A DNA stretch of 64,000 bases. Source: Dromiciops gliroides (taxonomy: Eukaryota; Chordata; Mammalia; Microbiotheria; Microbiotheriidae). The notes beneath the pieces were generated by a model. The model saw only the letters and a list, made by a program, of their open reading frames with translations, was not told the DNA's origin and did no database searches. Each line of letters begins with the position of its first letter. Position 1 is the first letter of the stretch. Both the position numbers and the translations under genes were made by a program. This document shows positions 22,647-33,489 of the stretch, piece by piece. Where the stretch lies: the NCBI RefSeq assembly GCF_019393635.1, contig NC_057861.1, forward strand, positions 167,626,303 through 167,690,302, given 5' to 3'.

Positions 22647-23124
22647 TCAACTAGACATTTTAATGCAAAAGCATTTAATGAAAAAACAAAGCAAAAAAAA
22701 TGCATAGAGAAGATTCCCACTCACCCCCAGTAAATCTAGGGCACAGTCTTCCACAAATAGGTATAAGTGGGTTGAGTGGAAGTGAATAGGGATCACACCT
22801 ATGCGGTACATGCATAAGGAACACTTAGCCAGGATGCCTTCTGGGGTTGTCATCACTGCTCTCAATGGACTGCTCCCTACTTACTCCACACCATTGGTTC
22901 AGGGTCACCCTCTGATCATCTTAGCTTCAGGTGGCCAGGGTAGAGTGACTAGAATCTCTCTCTCATAAGAGTAGACAGTCAGAGCCACCACTGGAAAGTA
23001 ACAAATCAAGGTGAGCACCCCCAGGCTAAAATTGTCTTTTTTTTTATTATTCCTATGTTGGGTAGATCAATGTCCTCTGTTACAGATAAGTATCTAACTT
23101 GAGTATGAGGGTTGGCTGGCTTAT

Positions 23125-23695
23125 TGTTAGGCCCCTAGCTAATAGAAGGGATTCCATGTTTGATGATTGATTGACCCACCAATGGGAATTTCTTGCTATA
23201 GGAAAGTTCCTCTGTACTCAACAGCTGGTTTAAGCCAGTTTCATTTAGGCAAGGTCTTCAAGGCTCTCTTAATCATAATCCATTTAGCAAACTTCATCTC
23301 ATCCAGGTATGCAAATTGCACCAGGCTCTCCTGAGCATAATCAGTTTAGCAAACTTTCTTAATTAGCAATGTCCTTGTAGTTAATAAGTAAATTTTTCTG
23401 AGGGTGGGAGGGGAAGGTCTGAAGTCTAACACTTGCTGATTGACTTCTTTTAAGGCCCTCTTACCTTTCAGTCCCTGTGAATCAACCTAGCAACAGCAAT
23501 CAGATACAAGGGCAGAGAGACAGAGTTCTGAACCCTCCCTTGCATCCCCATCTGTTGCCTGAACCCTGTCTTGGGCTTGCCTGTGAGACTGGCTGGCTGC
23601 TGAATTGAGTGCTTGCTTGTTTAGGAGTAATAAACTACCCAATTTATAATCCTTGAATGTTTATATTTCCTCTTGATACCTTACCCACAAACCCC
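23125..23695 (+). mobile_element. Probable solitary LTR relic
   Basis: A TGTTAGGCCCC start, a CCAAT-like CACCAATGGG and AATAAA (23628-23633) followed by a short 3' segment suggest a retroviral-type LTR without internal sequence. CTTAT occurs at both ends (23120 and 23695), but the exact bounds are unsure. Old fossil. Confidence 0.4.
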
Positions 23696-23775
23696 TTATA
23701 TTAGGGTCAGATATTTCCAGGATATCTAATCTAGCATGCTAGGGAATTTGAGTTTGAAAAAAAGGTTAGCTAAGG

Positions 23776-23947
23776 CCTAGCTTCTTAAACTCTGTGTTTA
23801 GACTCACTTAATGTGGGGGGGGGGGTCACAAAAAACTTGGCAACAGTAAAAGGTTATGTATACCTATTTTATATACCTTTATACCCAGTCACATAAAAAT
23901 TTCCTGGTCAAAAAGGTGTCGCAATTGGAAAAAGTCTAAAGCTAAGG
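23776..23947. mobile_element. hAT-type MITE
   Basis: The ends are imperfect inverted repeats (CCTAGCTTCTTAAACT at left, AGTCTAAAGCTAAGG at right). They are flanked by 8-bp copies AGCTAAGG (23768-23775) and AACCAAGG (23948-23955), matching at 6 of 8. There is no transposase. A G run lies at 23814-23825. Confidence 0.65.
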
Positions 23948-23993
23948 AACCAAGGCCACTGTTCTCTACTCAACTGGGCCATACTCTTACCTT

Positions 23994-24417
23994 TGTAAAG
24001 AATTAATTGTTATTTGAGGGTTTTTTGTTTTGGGGTTTTTTTTGCAGGGCAATGAGGGTTAAGTGACTTGCCCAGGGTCACACAGCTAGGTAAGTGTCAA
24101 GTGTCTGAGGCTGGATTTTAACTCAGGTCCTCCTGAATCCAAGGCCAATGCTTTATCCACTGCACCACCTAGCTGCCCCCTATTTGAGGTTTTTATGCCT
24201 TGCCGAGCACTGGCCTGGCCCCCCACCCTCACCCCAAACCGCATGGTGCTCCACCCATGGCACCTCATGTCATCACCACTTGCCGATACCTGCATGGGCC
24301 TGGCAAAATTATAATGATTGGAAGCCTAGTGAGGGCAGTCCCCTCACTAGGTTTGCAGAGCCCCAGGCCAGTGCGTGCTAAGGCATAAAAACCTCAAATA
24401 ACAATTAATTCTTTACA
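23994..24417. mobile_element. MITE-like element with long terminal inverted repeats, split by a SINE
   Basis: With the SINE (24020-24180) and its duplication removed, the left end TGTAAAGAATTAATTG... and right end ...CAATTAATTCTTTACA are perfect inverted repeats of about 38 bp. Pairing resumes over a further 12 bp (GCACTGGCCTGG) after 5 unmatched bases. CCTT at 23990-23993 and 24418-24421 may be a 4-bp target duplication. The interior is GC-richer and contains a hairpin (CCTAGTGAGGG..CCCCTCACTAGG, 24327-24351). There is no coding capacity. I cannot assign the superfamily. Confidence 0.6.
24020..24180 (-). mobile_element. Young tRNA-derived SINE inside the MITE
   Basis: Minus copy interrupting the left inverted repeat, flanked by TATTTGAGG at 24011-24019 and 24181-24189. 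Confidence 0.9.
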
Positions 24418-24753
24418 CCTTCTATTATACATATCTGATGGCCACAAAGCTGGGTTGCTATATTTTGTCTCCGTACCTAGGTATGCATGTAGAACACAGT
24501 GGGAAATCATTGAACCTTTCACCTTTTGTCTCCTGGTTTGTGCTGCTAATTCAAGCTGCCTACACTAATGGCTCTCACATGCTAGAGGGTCCTCAATAAT
24601 AATGCTCCTCTTTTTCTCAGGCTTGTAGCTCTTCTTGGATTCATTCATTTGCTTAACAAATATTTATTTAATGCTTAAATGCTAGACCCTGTGTAGAATA
24701 CAAAGAAAACATATTCCATACCCAGATCGAGCTTCCTAAACTTCAGTCTAAAG

Positions 24754-25426
24754 CGGCAGTTCTCAAACTTTTTGGTCTCAAGACCCCTTTACATGCTTTA
24801 AAAATGACTGTGGGGGGCGGCTAGGTGGCGCAGTCGATAAAGCACTGGCCTTGGATTCAGGAGGACCTGAGTTAAAATCCAGCCTCAGACACTTGATACT
24901 TAACGAGTTGTGTGACCCTGGGCAAGTCACATAACCCTCATTGCCCTACAAAAAAAAAAAAAAAGACTGTGGGCTCCAAAGAGCTTTCGTTTATGTAGGT
25001 TATATCTATCAGTATTTAGTGTATTAGAAATTAAGATAGATATCTTTTAAAAATATATTAGTTAAAAATAATAAAACCATCACATATTAACATAAATAAC
25101 ATTTTTATAAAAAATAACAATTTTCCCAAAACAAAATCTGGCCAAAAGAGTGGCATTATTTTACATATCTCTTCAAATTTCTATAATGTCTAGAAGATAA
25201 CTGGATTCTCATGTCCTACTTCTCCATTCAGTCTGTTGTGTTACGTTGTTTTGGTGAAAGTACATGAAGAAAATTTAGCTTTACAGATATGTCTTTGGAA
25301 AAGAGAGGAGTATTTTAATATGAAAATAACATCTTAGTATCATGAAAATAGTTTTTACTTAATGGACCCCCAGAAAAGGTCTTGGGGACCCCCAGGGGTA
25401 TGTTGACTACACTTTGAGAATTGCTG
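24754..25426. mobile_element. hAT-type non-autonomous DNA transposon
   Basis: The terminal inverted repeats are CGGCAGTTCTCAAAC at left and TTTGAGAATTGCTG at right. The 8-bp flanks are GTCTAAAG (24746-24753) and GTCTAAGA (25427-25434). The interior is AT-rich, with GGACCCCCAG near the right end, and no transposase frame. A SINE is nested at 24814-24964. Confidence 0.75.
24814..24964 (+). mobile_element. Young tRNA-derived SINE nested in hAT
   Basis: Plus copy with poly(A); GACTGTGGG is repeated at about 24807 and 24965. Confidence 0.9.
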
Positions 25427-25487
25427 GTCTAAGAGATATGGAAAGAAAGGCACACAAACTAATGCAGACATATAATATATATTTTTT

Positions 25488-25636
25488 ATTTATTTTTTTT
25501 TTTATGGGGCAATGGGGGTTAAGTGACTTGCCCAGGGTCACACAGCTAGTAAGTGTCAAGTGTCTGAGGCCGGATTTGAACTCAGGTACTCCTGAATCCA
25601 GGGCCAGTGCTTTATCTACTGCGCCACCTAGCTGCC
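25488..25636 (-). mobile_element. Young tRNA-derived SINE
   Basis: Minus copy flanked by CAGACATATAATATAT (about 25466-25481 and 25637-25652). Confidence 0.9.
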
Positions 25637-25734
25637 CAGACATATAATATATTATAGAACATTATATATATGTATACATGTACATACACATATACATACA
25701 TGAATACATACAACATACACATATATAATAGGCT

Positions 25735-26225
25735 TTGCCAACTCCCAAAGGCCCCAGCTGGAATTGATTTGGACTGATTGCATCGACTGAGATTGACTGA
25801 CTTTGCTGATTAACATACTTAAAGTTAATTCAAACCACACCTGTCTGGCCCTCAAGAGGGTATTGTTCTCAGAAGAATGTAGACTATGACCTCAACACTG
25901 GGCCACCCTCAAGTCCAGTTAACCAATGGATTTGGGTGATGCTAGCCAATTAGCTTGAAGCAGGGTGGAAGGACCGCCTCTCCCTGGGATGCAGAGGAAG
26001 GATCCTGGGGCAGTTGGTTGCTCAAACAGGCTGATAGTGGGAGAACTTGGGAACTCTAGGTTAGATAGGCCTTTTTTTTTTTTTTAAACTTTCTGACCCA
26101 GGTGTTCTCTTTTTCACTAATAAATGCTTGATGTCAAAACTTGGTGCTAAAGCTTCTAATTTATAAATAAAACCTAGCTAGTTTTCCCTACACTTGGGAC
26201 AGGAATAAGGCGACCACACATTAGA
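25735..26225 (+). mobile_element. LTR relic, plus orientation
   Basis: Retroviral-type LTR fossil. It has CCAATTAGC and TAACCAATGG upstream, AATAAATGCTTGATG (26120), and an end segment GCTAAAGCTTCTAATTTATA..GGCGACCAC shared with the LTR relic at 32506-32877. Internal viral sequence is not seen. Bounds are approximate. Confidence 0.5.
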
Positions 26226-26379
26226 TTTTTTTTTTTTTTTTTGCGGGGCAATTGGGGTTAAGTGACTTGCCTATGGTCACACAGCTAGTAAATGTGTCAA
26301 GTGTCTGAGGCCGGATTTGAACTCAGGTCCTCCTGACTTCAGGGCCAGTGCTCTATCCACTGCGCCACCTAGCTGCCCC
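26226..26379 (-). mobile_element. Young tRNA-derived SINE between two LTR relics
   Basis: Minus copy with poly(T). The flanks ATTAGATTTT and AAAATCTAAC are inverted rather than direct, so no ordinary target duplication is visible. Confidence 0.85.
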
Positions 26380-26626
26380 AAAATCTAACTACTTTTAAGA
26401 GACCCCATCATCTGACCTGCCATAGCAAGGTCAGGAACAAAAAGGACCCAATGCTTCCTTTCTCCTCCCAGAAGCCTCCTGTCTAAACCAGAAACATCAA
26501 AGGTTACTTCCTGACGCCAAGGAACTGACCTTCCAAGCCACATGGCTTGTCCTCAGATGCCTTCTCCTCACGGCAGAGCTTTCCTACAATATCTCTCCAG
26601 CAGGTGGTGTCACTCCAATTGTCACA
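26380..26626 (-). mobile_element. LTR relic fragment, minus orientation
   Basis: Shares CTCCAGCAGGTGGTGTCACT..CCAATTGTCACA with the right end of the LTR relic at 32506-32877. It is therefore the start of a related LTR read on the minus strand. Partial and old. Confidence 0.5.
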
Positions 26627-26924
26627 ACTCCATGAAGGAATGAGCTGCATCATTATCATATGACTGTACTCAACCACAAGTGGTTCACAAAAAGGCCACT
26701 CACGGGCAACAAAGATGGGGGTGAAATGCAATGCATGTATCCCAGTACCCTAGACAATTTCCTGCTTGGCCCTGCTTTGGTCTCTTCTTGTGGCTTGTCT
26801 TGAGGTCTCTCCCCAGATAACACACTACTTTGTCCCAGGTACAAGAATTCCAAGTTATGGTTCTGTGGGTGTACAACAGAACTAAGAGCATCATATAGTC
26901 TACAAGTCATAAGATCAAAAGATC
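26627..26924. other. Unidentified sequence beside LTR relics
   Basis: No repeat or gene recognised; could be unassigned element sequence. Minus-strand short frames at 26656-26910 show no motif. Confidence 0.3.
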
Positions 26925-27105
26925 ATAGGCCTGGATTTAGAAAGAACCTCAAAGGCCATATATTTCAATTCTCTCATTTTACAGATGAAAAAACTGAGGC
27001 CCAGGAAACGTTAAATGTTTTATCCAAGGTCACACAGGTGGTAAATATCAGAGGCAGGATTTGAACCCAGGTCCTCTGACTAGAGAGCTAGTGCTCTTTA
27101 ATTTT
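26925..27105 (-). mobile_element. CORE-SINE (MIR type)
   Basis: CATTTTACAGATGAAAAAACTGAGG, AAGGTCACACAGGTGG and GATTTGAACCCAGGTCCTCTG in minus orientation. Confidence 0.8.
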
Positions 27106-27296
27106 TTCCTTTAATTCTGAATTCAAGATAAAATAAAATGAACATTTCCATATACAAAGCAGAATAGAGAAGACTGTACATGGAGCTGGGAGCCTCTTTT
27201 ATGTACAACTTCTCCTTTTAAACATAAAATAAAATAAAAATGTAATTTTCAAAGCTTTCCTACTTCCCTGTGTTTCCTTCTGGTGTTCTCTTCTGT

Positions 27297-27417
27297 GCAC
27301 CAGCCCTGGATTCAGGAGGACCTGAGTTCAAATCTGGCCTCAGACTCTTGACACTTACTAGCTGTGTGATCCTGGGCAAGTCACTTAACCCTCATTGCAC
27401 CACCAAAAAAAAAAAAG
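27297..27417 (+). mobile_element. SINE, 5'-truncated
   Basis: Plus copy starting within the head (CACCAGCCCTGGATTCAGG) and ending in poly(A). Confidence 0.85.
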
Positions 27418-28084
27418 AAGTATGGCAGTAGAGCTATTTGTCCAGCAGGAGACACCATATCCAGCAGACAGCTGGCCAAAAGACAAAGAATCCATGGAGG
27501 TGGCTATGGGAGTATGCCCTCTTGACAACAGAGCAGAGAGCCAGCTATGGATTAATTAGAGATTTAGCAGTTGGGAGTCAAACTGAAGAGAGGACCAGGC
27601 TCTCCAGAGCCCAGCAAAATGACCTACCCTGTCAAGCTGCTAAGCCAGAAGGAAGCATAAGGACGCTGGAAGAAGAAGAGAAAGGATAGGAAGGCCCAGC
27701 AATGCCAGAGGTGTAAGTTGCCTTGACCACATGTCCTTCTCATGACCAGTGGACTCTGTGTATGTGCTCACTCTTTCCACTGATGCTGTGTATTTGCGAG
27801 AGGGTAGAAGTTTATCTGAGGAATGTTGTGCAGCTGTCATTCTTACTAGACCATCTTGGTAAATAATGTTGTTTTGAGCTGACTTATTTATTGTCTATTA
27901 AAAATATGCACACTGGTAGAGGCTACAGTTTTAGGAACATATACGCACAAAGGACCCTTCAACTTGAGGGTAAAACCCCAGGACCCCACCCGAGGGACAA
28001 ACTACAAATTCTAGTGGGGGCCCTATGTGTGTATAGTGTTTTATACATTTTTAAATGCTATTTGTTATTATTTCAGAATTAGAG
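27418..28084. other. Unidentified intergenic sequence
   Basis: No recognisable gene or repeat family. Short open frames at 27438-27689 and 27640-27840 have no motif. Confidence 0.35.
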
Positions 28085-28651
28085 TTTGGAAAGAAACTTA
28101 ACAATGAAGCAGTCCAGCCCTTACGCAGAAGAAATCCCTACTACAACATACTTTACAAGTGATCATCCATCCTCTGCTGGAAAATCTCCAAGGAAAGGAA
28201 ACCCTCCCCTGGCCCACCTCTCAAAGGTGTAGACATACAGCCTAAGTGTAACTGTTCTGTCATTCTGTGTGGTGCTCCTGGTTCTCCCCTGTGGGGATAA
28301 AGAAGACAAGTCTAATCCCTCTTCCATAAGGCCTTTCAGATACTTGACCGTAGCTATCCTAATTCCCCTGAGTCTTCTTTTCTCCAGGCTAAACGTGCCC
28401 TTTTTTTCTTCAACCAGTGGGAGCCATGATGCCACCCCCTCCTCCCCAGCAACAGAGAAGAGAGCCAACTATGGATTAATGTCATATGACATGTATCATC
28501 ATCCTTGTTACCCTCCACTGGACATTCTCCAGTTTACCAGTACCCTTAAACTGAGGTCCCCAGAACTGAACAGAGAGACTTGAGAGGAGATCTGATGAGA
28601 GTACAGTGAGACAATCATTTCCCTAATTCTGTAAACTTGTTGTTGAATCAT

Positions 28652-28652
<1 letters not shown>

Positions 28653-28693
<41 letters not shown>
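28653..28693. repeat. (CT)n microsatellite
   Basis: About 20 CT units at the edge of a CORE-SINE. Confidence 0.95.
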
Positions 28694-28696
<3 letters not shown>

Positions 28697-28885
28697 ACCC
28701 CATTTAAGGTTTTCTTGGCAAAGATACCAGAGTGGTTTGCCATTTCCTTCTCCAGTGGATTAAAGCTAACAGAGGTTAAATGACTTGCCCACTTACATAC
28801 CTATTACGTGTCTGAAGCCGGATTGGAACTCAGGCCTTCCTGACATCAGGCTTAGTGGTCTATCCACTGAACCACCTACCTGCTT
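28694..28885 (-). mobile_element. CORE-SINE (MAR type)
   Basis: TTTTCTTGGCAAAGATACCAG, CTTCTCCAGTGGATTAAAGC and CCGGATTGGAACTCAGGCC in minus orientation, bordered by the CT microsatellite. Confidence 0.8.
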
Positions 28886-29548
28886 CATTCCTTATTCTAC
28901 AAACTTCTTTTCAACATCTAAGATAATTATTGCATTTCTTGTGCATACACATTGGTCTCTTCTGACAAATCCCATTTTTCCTCCTTTTCCTTTGTGTTTG
29001 TAGAATTTCATTCTTGAGTACTTCCCATATTTCTTGGGTTGACTTCACCTTAAGTATTTTTTCATCCATGGGTTCCTATATATCTTGCCTTTGAACTATT
29101 GACAACATTTTTCCAAAATCTAGGGTACAAGTCAGACCATGCCTGGAGAGAATGTTCACTTCCCCAAATTCCCATTATTTCCAGCCAAGTAACCAGTTCC
29201 TTTGAGTTCATGAGAATCAGATCAAGAAGAGACTTTCCCTTTGTCGGGTCTTTCACCTTTTCACGGCTGAAATTATAATGAAGGAAACCCAAAAGGTTAT
29301 TAGCTACTTCACTTTTGGCAGAAAGCTTCACCATGTTTCTAGATAACTGAAGTCCCCCATCATTACTGTATTATTCCTCTGTATTTGTGATCTGTTTCCG
29401 AAACTCTCCTGTTTCTTTTTTCTGGCTAGGTTGTCTATGGTATACTCTAGAAACAAAATTACTTCAGTGTCTTCCTCTATTGATCCTCACCCAAATACTC
29501 TGTTGTATTCCTACCTGTGATTCCTGGATTTCCTCACATAACTATACT

Positions 29549-29700
29549 TTTTTTTTTTTTTTTTTGCGGGGCCATGGGGGTTAAGTGACTTGCCCAGGGT
29601 CACACAGCTAGTAAATGTAAAGTGTCTGAGACCAGATTTGAACTCAGGTACTCCTGAATCCAGGGCCAGTACTTTATCCACTGTGCCACCTAGCTGCCCC
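29549..29700 (-). mobile_element. Young tRNA-derived SINE nested in CR1
   Basis: Minus copy with ACTATACTTT on both sides (about 29540 and 29704). Confidence 0.9.
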
Positions 29701-30454
29701 CCTGACTATACTTTCTTAATATACAATGCTACCCCTCCCCTTTTATCTCCCCTTTTTCTTTTGAATTAGCTATACCCATCCAGAGTTATGGTGCAGTCAT
29801 ACATTTTATCCCACTAAGTTTCAGTAATACCTATGAGTTTGGTTTTTATCTCCTTCCAATTACGACCCTTTTTTTTTTTTTTTTTTTGGTTGTTGACTAA
29901 ATTTTGGGCATTTGGGTAGACACTTGTGACCATGAGTTTTTATTACTAGTTGCTTTATTTCTGGCCATAAATATGTCATCTCTATATTGTAAGCCATAAT
30001 TCATGTAGCACCTTCTTAACCAGCTGTTCACTTCTCAAATAATATTTTCTTTTCTGCATCATATACCTTAAGAAAAATACAATTTATGCCCCTTCGGTCT
30101 TCAGTTTTCCACCTCAAATTTAATTAGGGTTGCCAGTACTTTTTAGGGCTCTTTTAGCAGTATCACTTGTGCCCACATGAAGCACCAGAAGTGGGTAATC
30201 ATCATCCATTGGTAAGTCTTGGGAGGTACCCTATCATGGCTTGGATACATGGAAGACAAGACTTCTCTGTTTTGTTATCTGGTTGTCAAATGGCTGCTTT
30301 AGTACCCCTGAGGAGGGAATCACCAGCTCCTACTACTCTTCTCTTCTTTCTCTGGACCTGGAACCTTCTTTGATTCCACTATATGATTCTTTGGAGGAAA
30401 AGCACTTTCTTCTTCCTCAGAACATCTAGCTCTCTCCTCAAGAAAAGCCTCTGG

Positions 30455-31398
30455 ATGCAGAAAAATTGGGACATTAATGTACTGTTGGTGGAGTTGCAAA
30501 CTGATCTAACCATCTTGGAGAGCAATTTGGAACTAAAATTGTGTATACCCTTTTTTTTTTTTTTTTTTTTTTTTTTGCAGGGCAATGGGGGTTAAGTGAC
30601 TTGCTCAGGGTCACACAGCTAGTAAGCGTCAAGTGTCTGAGGCCGGATTTGAACTCAGGTATTCCTGAATTCAGGGCCAGTGCTTAATCTACTGCACCAC
30701 CTAGCCACCTTTTGACACAGCAATATCACTACTAGGTTTGTATCCCAGAGAGATTAAAAAAAAAAAAGGAAAAGGACCTATATGCACAAAAATATTTGTA
30801 GCAGTTCTTTCTGTGGTGGCAAGGAATCGGAAATAAAGTGGATACTGATGGGGAAGGGTTGAACAAGTTGTGATATATGATTGTAATAGAATACTATTGT
30901 GCTATAAGAATTGATGAGCAGGAGAGTTTCAGGAAAACTTGGGAAGACTTAATATGAACTGATACGAAGTGAAATGAGTAGAACCTGAAGAACAATGTAC
31001 ACAGTAATAGCAATATTTTAAGATGATTAAACTGTGAATGACTTAACTATTCTCAGCAATACAATGATCCAATACAATTCTTCAGGACTTATCATGAAAA
31101 ATGCCATTCACCTCCAGAGAAAGAAGTTATAGAGTCTGAATGCAGATCAAAGTTGTTTGGGGTTTTTTTACTTTATTTTTCTTGGTGTTTTGGTTTTGGT
31201 TTTGGTCTGTTTTCTTTCTCAACATGGTTAATATGGAAATATATTTTGTATGAATGCACATGTGTAGTCTATAGCAAATTGCTTGCCTTCTCAGGGAGTG
31301 GGAGGGAGAGAATCTGGAACTCAAAATTTTGAAAAATTAATGTTAAGAATTGTTTTTACATGTAATTGAAAAAATATGTAGAAATTTTAAAAAGAAAA
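30455..31398 (+). mobile_element. L1 LINE 3' end, older copy
   Basis: Plus-strand L1 ORF2 C-terminus with stops (IEYYCAIRIDEQESFRKTW near 30885-30941), a 3'UTR and an A-rich end at 31385-31401. Broken by a nested SINE at 30551-30710. More diverged than the L1s at 5.4 and 20.0 kb. Confidence 0.8.
30551..30710 (-). mobile_element. Young tRNA-derived SINE nested in L1
   Basis: Minus copy with a 26-nt poly(T), splitting the L1 ORF2 remnant (..LKLCIP / FDTAISLLGLYP..). Confidence 0.9.
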
Positions 31399-31429
31399 AA
31401 AGGCTCAAATTTATGTCTCAATTTTGCTA

Positions 31430-32150
31430 CTGTCCCTTTTCCATTCCTTTCTGTGTAACATCTTCTCCAGTTTCCAGACAAGGGTAAGTTTCCTTTCCTT
31501 CATCTAAGATCCCCCCACTCCCCTTGAAACTTCACTTTTGCTTCCATTAGGAAACCTTTCTCCCTAACAACCCCGGGGTGTGCAAGGCATTTTTTGAGTC
31601 TACCTTCTTCTCAAGGAAGATCAGCTTACACTTGGAACACAGATAACAATCACTCACCTGTGGCATAAAAACATTGCACACTTGGTATAAGTAACTGTGC
31701 AATTTCTCATACTCTACATCCTGGTTGAGCTGTTCAGCCTTGTTTTTTTGAACTAGGTATGTATGTATGAGTGTCCACACCCAAACTAATTCCTTGCAGC
31801 CCAGTAATAGACCCAGCTTTGGCCATACAGGGACAGTCATATTAAGCTCTAATTTCATCCTACATCCTACCACCTGAATGATCTTCCTAAAATGCATCTT
31901 TCATTGTTTCTCTTCCTTGTTCAAACACCTTCAATGACTTTCTTTAAATAAAGTTCAAATTTCTTCATCCCAGTCTGTTTTTAGCTCCACTACATGAATG
32001 GTTTACTCCAGCCAGATGTACATTTCCCACATGTGTTCCCGTCTTAATCTTTGCACATACCACTCCCCTCTCCTGGGAATGCTCTTTGACTTTTTCCTTG
32101 CTTATTTATCTCATCCTTCACAACTCAGCTCTCAACTCCATAAAGCCTCT
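31430..32150 (+). mobile_element. L2 LINE remnant
   Basis: AATGACTTTCTTTAAATAAAGTTCAAATTTC, TTTGCACATACCACTCCCCTCTCCTGGGAATGCTC and CACAACTCAGCTCTC are L2 ORF2-end landmarks. Diverged. Confidence 0.55.
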
Positions 32151-32285
32151 CAACCTTTTTAGGTCACAGTGTTGTTCTTTGCTCCTTGGGGCCTCAGTTT
32201 CTTCATCTATAAAATGAAGGGAGATTGAACCAGATGATCTCCAAACTCTTGGCTCCAACATTCTAATTCTATGATCCTCTGTATT
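32150..32285 (+). mobile_element. MIR fragment
   Basis: GGCCTCAGTTTCTTCATCTATAAAATG followed by CCAGATGATCTCC..TTCTAATTCTATGATCC. Confidence 0.7.
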
Positions 32286-32505
32286 CTTAGAGCATGAATT
32301 ATCTATAGCCATCAATGTTAGCTACATGTCCTTTATGAATCCAAATCTCAATCTGAGACAAAGCCAAGTGAACAAAAGGGAACTGAGATAGATTCTTTTG
32401 TCTAGATTAATGAGGGACTGATTAAACAACATGTAGATAATGGACCTTGACTTGATCCACTTCAGTGGGGATCTTTTGCATTCTTTTCCCTGAGGTCATC
32501 TGTAG

Positions 32506-32877
32506 TGTTAAGGGTTAAAATTCTAGCTATTGTGTCTAAAATATCTAATGAGTGGTCGCCAATAAATTATAAGCTTTAGCAAGAGTTAGACTTTTAAGCA
32601 TTTATTAAGGAGAATAAGAATTTGGTAAAGAGAGAGAGAAAGGCCTAGATTCCTATCTATTAAAGGGAGAGCGCATTTCTAGCTCCCTTCTCCGCCGGAG
32701 TCCTCAGGAAAGAGAATGAGACAGAGCGCTAGTCCCTTCCTTCTTCTTCTCCTAGCCAATGTCACTTCCTTCTGCCCAAAGAAAAGACTCCTGGTCTTGC
32801 CCTCAAAGACCTTCGCTTTATGGGTGGAACTCTTCTACAGTAAGTCTCCAGCAGGTGGCGTCATTCCAATTGTTACA
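32506..32877 (-). mobile_element. LTR relic, minus orientation, nearly whole
   Basis: On the minus strand it runs from TGTAACAATTGG to a TTAACCCTTAACA end, with AATAAATGC and a GGCGACCAC segment shared with the relic at 25735-26225. It looks like a solitary LTR; no internal region is attached. Flanking duplication is not clear. Confidence 0.6.
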
Positions 32878-32884
32878 GTTAAGA

Positions 32885-33235
32885 TCATTTTAATGTAGAC
32901 CACCTTCAAGTCATGTCAACCAATTGAAATGATCACTGTATGATGAGCCGCCTCTATCAAAAGAGGATAAAAACCCTTGAAAGACACCATGAGAGGGTCT
33001 TCTAGGGCTTCTGAGCTCTTTGGGGTGTCCTTGAAACCATATGCTGTCTGACAGCATGAGTCTTTGGGGGCTTTTCTCCTGCTTATGTTAACTGGCATGC
33101 TGAAGATCTCTGCCCTGCTTTCTCTACCATGGGACCTGACACCATGAGAAGTTAGGGAGACTGGGGTCAATCCTTTACTGATATAATATTAATAAATTAA
33201 TATATGCTTTATTTCCCCAAAAAAATCCATACTCA
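32885..33235 (+). mobile_element. Second LTR-like relic, plus orientation
   Basis: CCACCTTCAAGTCATGTCAACCAATTG resembles the upstream part of the 25735 relic. A TATA-like GGATAAAAACCC (32966) and AATAAATTAATATATGC (33189) follow. Old, bounds approximate. Confidence 0.45.
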
Positions 33236-33489
33236 TTCCACACAAACACACCTTCAGCCTCTTCATACTTTAATAGTTTGTTGTTGTCATGGTTGACAGA
33301 ATTTATCATCTGTGCCTACCTTTCTGGTGATGAGTCTTTTCACTTTAGCCTGGCTTCTGGTGGTGTGCAAGCATGCAAGTGACCCCATGCACACATAGAG
33401 GGACACCAAATATCCATTTGAAGCCTTTCCAGCTTGGTGTTGTCTATTGGCATACCCTTTAATAGCTCGGGGTTAGCTCAATCCTGTGA

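Larger units (their letters stand above)
24640..25466 (-). mobile_element. L2 3' end fragment split by a hAT element
   Basis: ACAAATATTTATTTAATGC (24657) through CTTCCTAAACTTCAGTCTAA, then continuing at 25427 with GTCTAAGAGATATGG, fits the minus-strand L2 tail interrupted by the hAT at 24754-25426. Confidence 0.5.
28085..30450 (-). mobile_element. CR1/L3-type LINE, long degenerate copy
   Basis: Three CR1 landmarks occur in correct order on the minus strand. The first is an ORF1 GDSL-esterase-like part (about 30390-30130; GDSLLRGTKAA, then PLLVLHVGTSDT). The second is the end of the endonuclease region (29334-29062; KSLLDLILMNSKELV). The third is the C-terminal reverse-transcriptase region (28468-28163; SLEKRRLRG..VKYLKG). 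Spacing shows that about 2 kb of RT sequence is missing. Frames are broken. A CORE-SINE (28653-28885) and a SINE (29549-29700) are inserted. Confidence 0.75.

Noticed and set aside
23814-23825. G run as a regulatory or G-quadruplex site
   Set aside because: A single G homopolymer inside a hAT MITE; more likely slippage than function.
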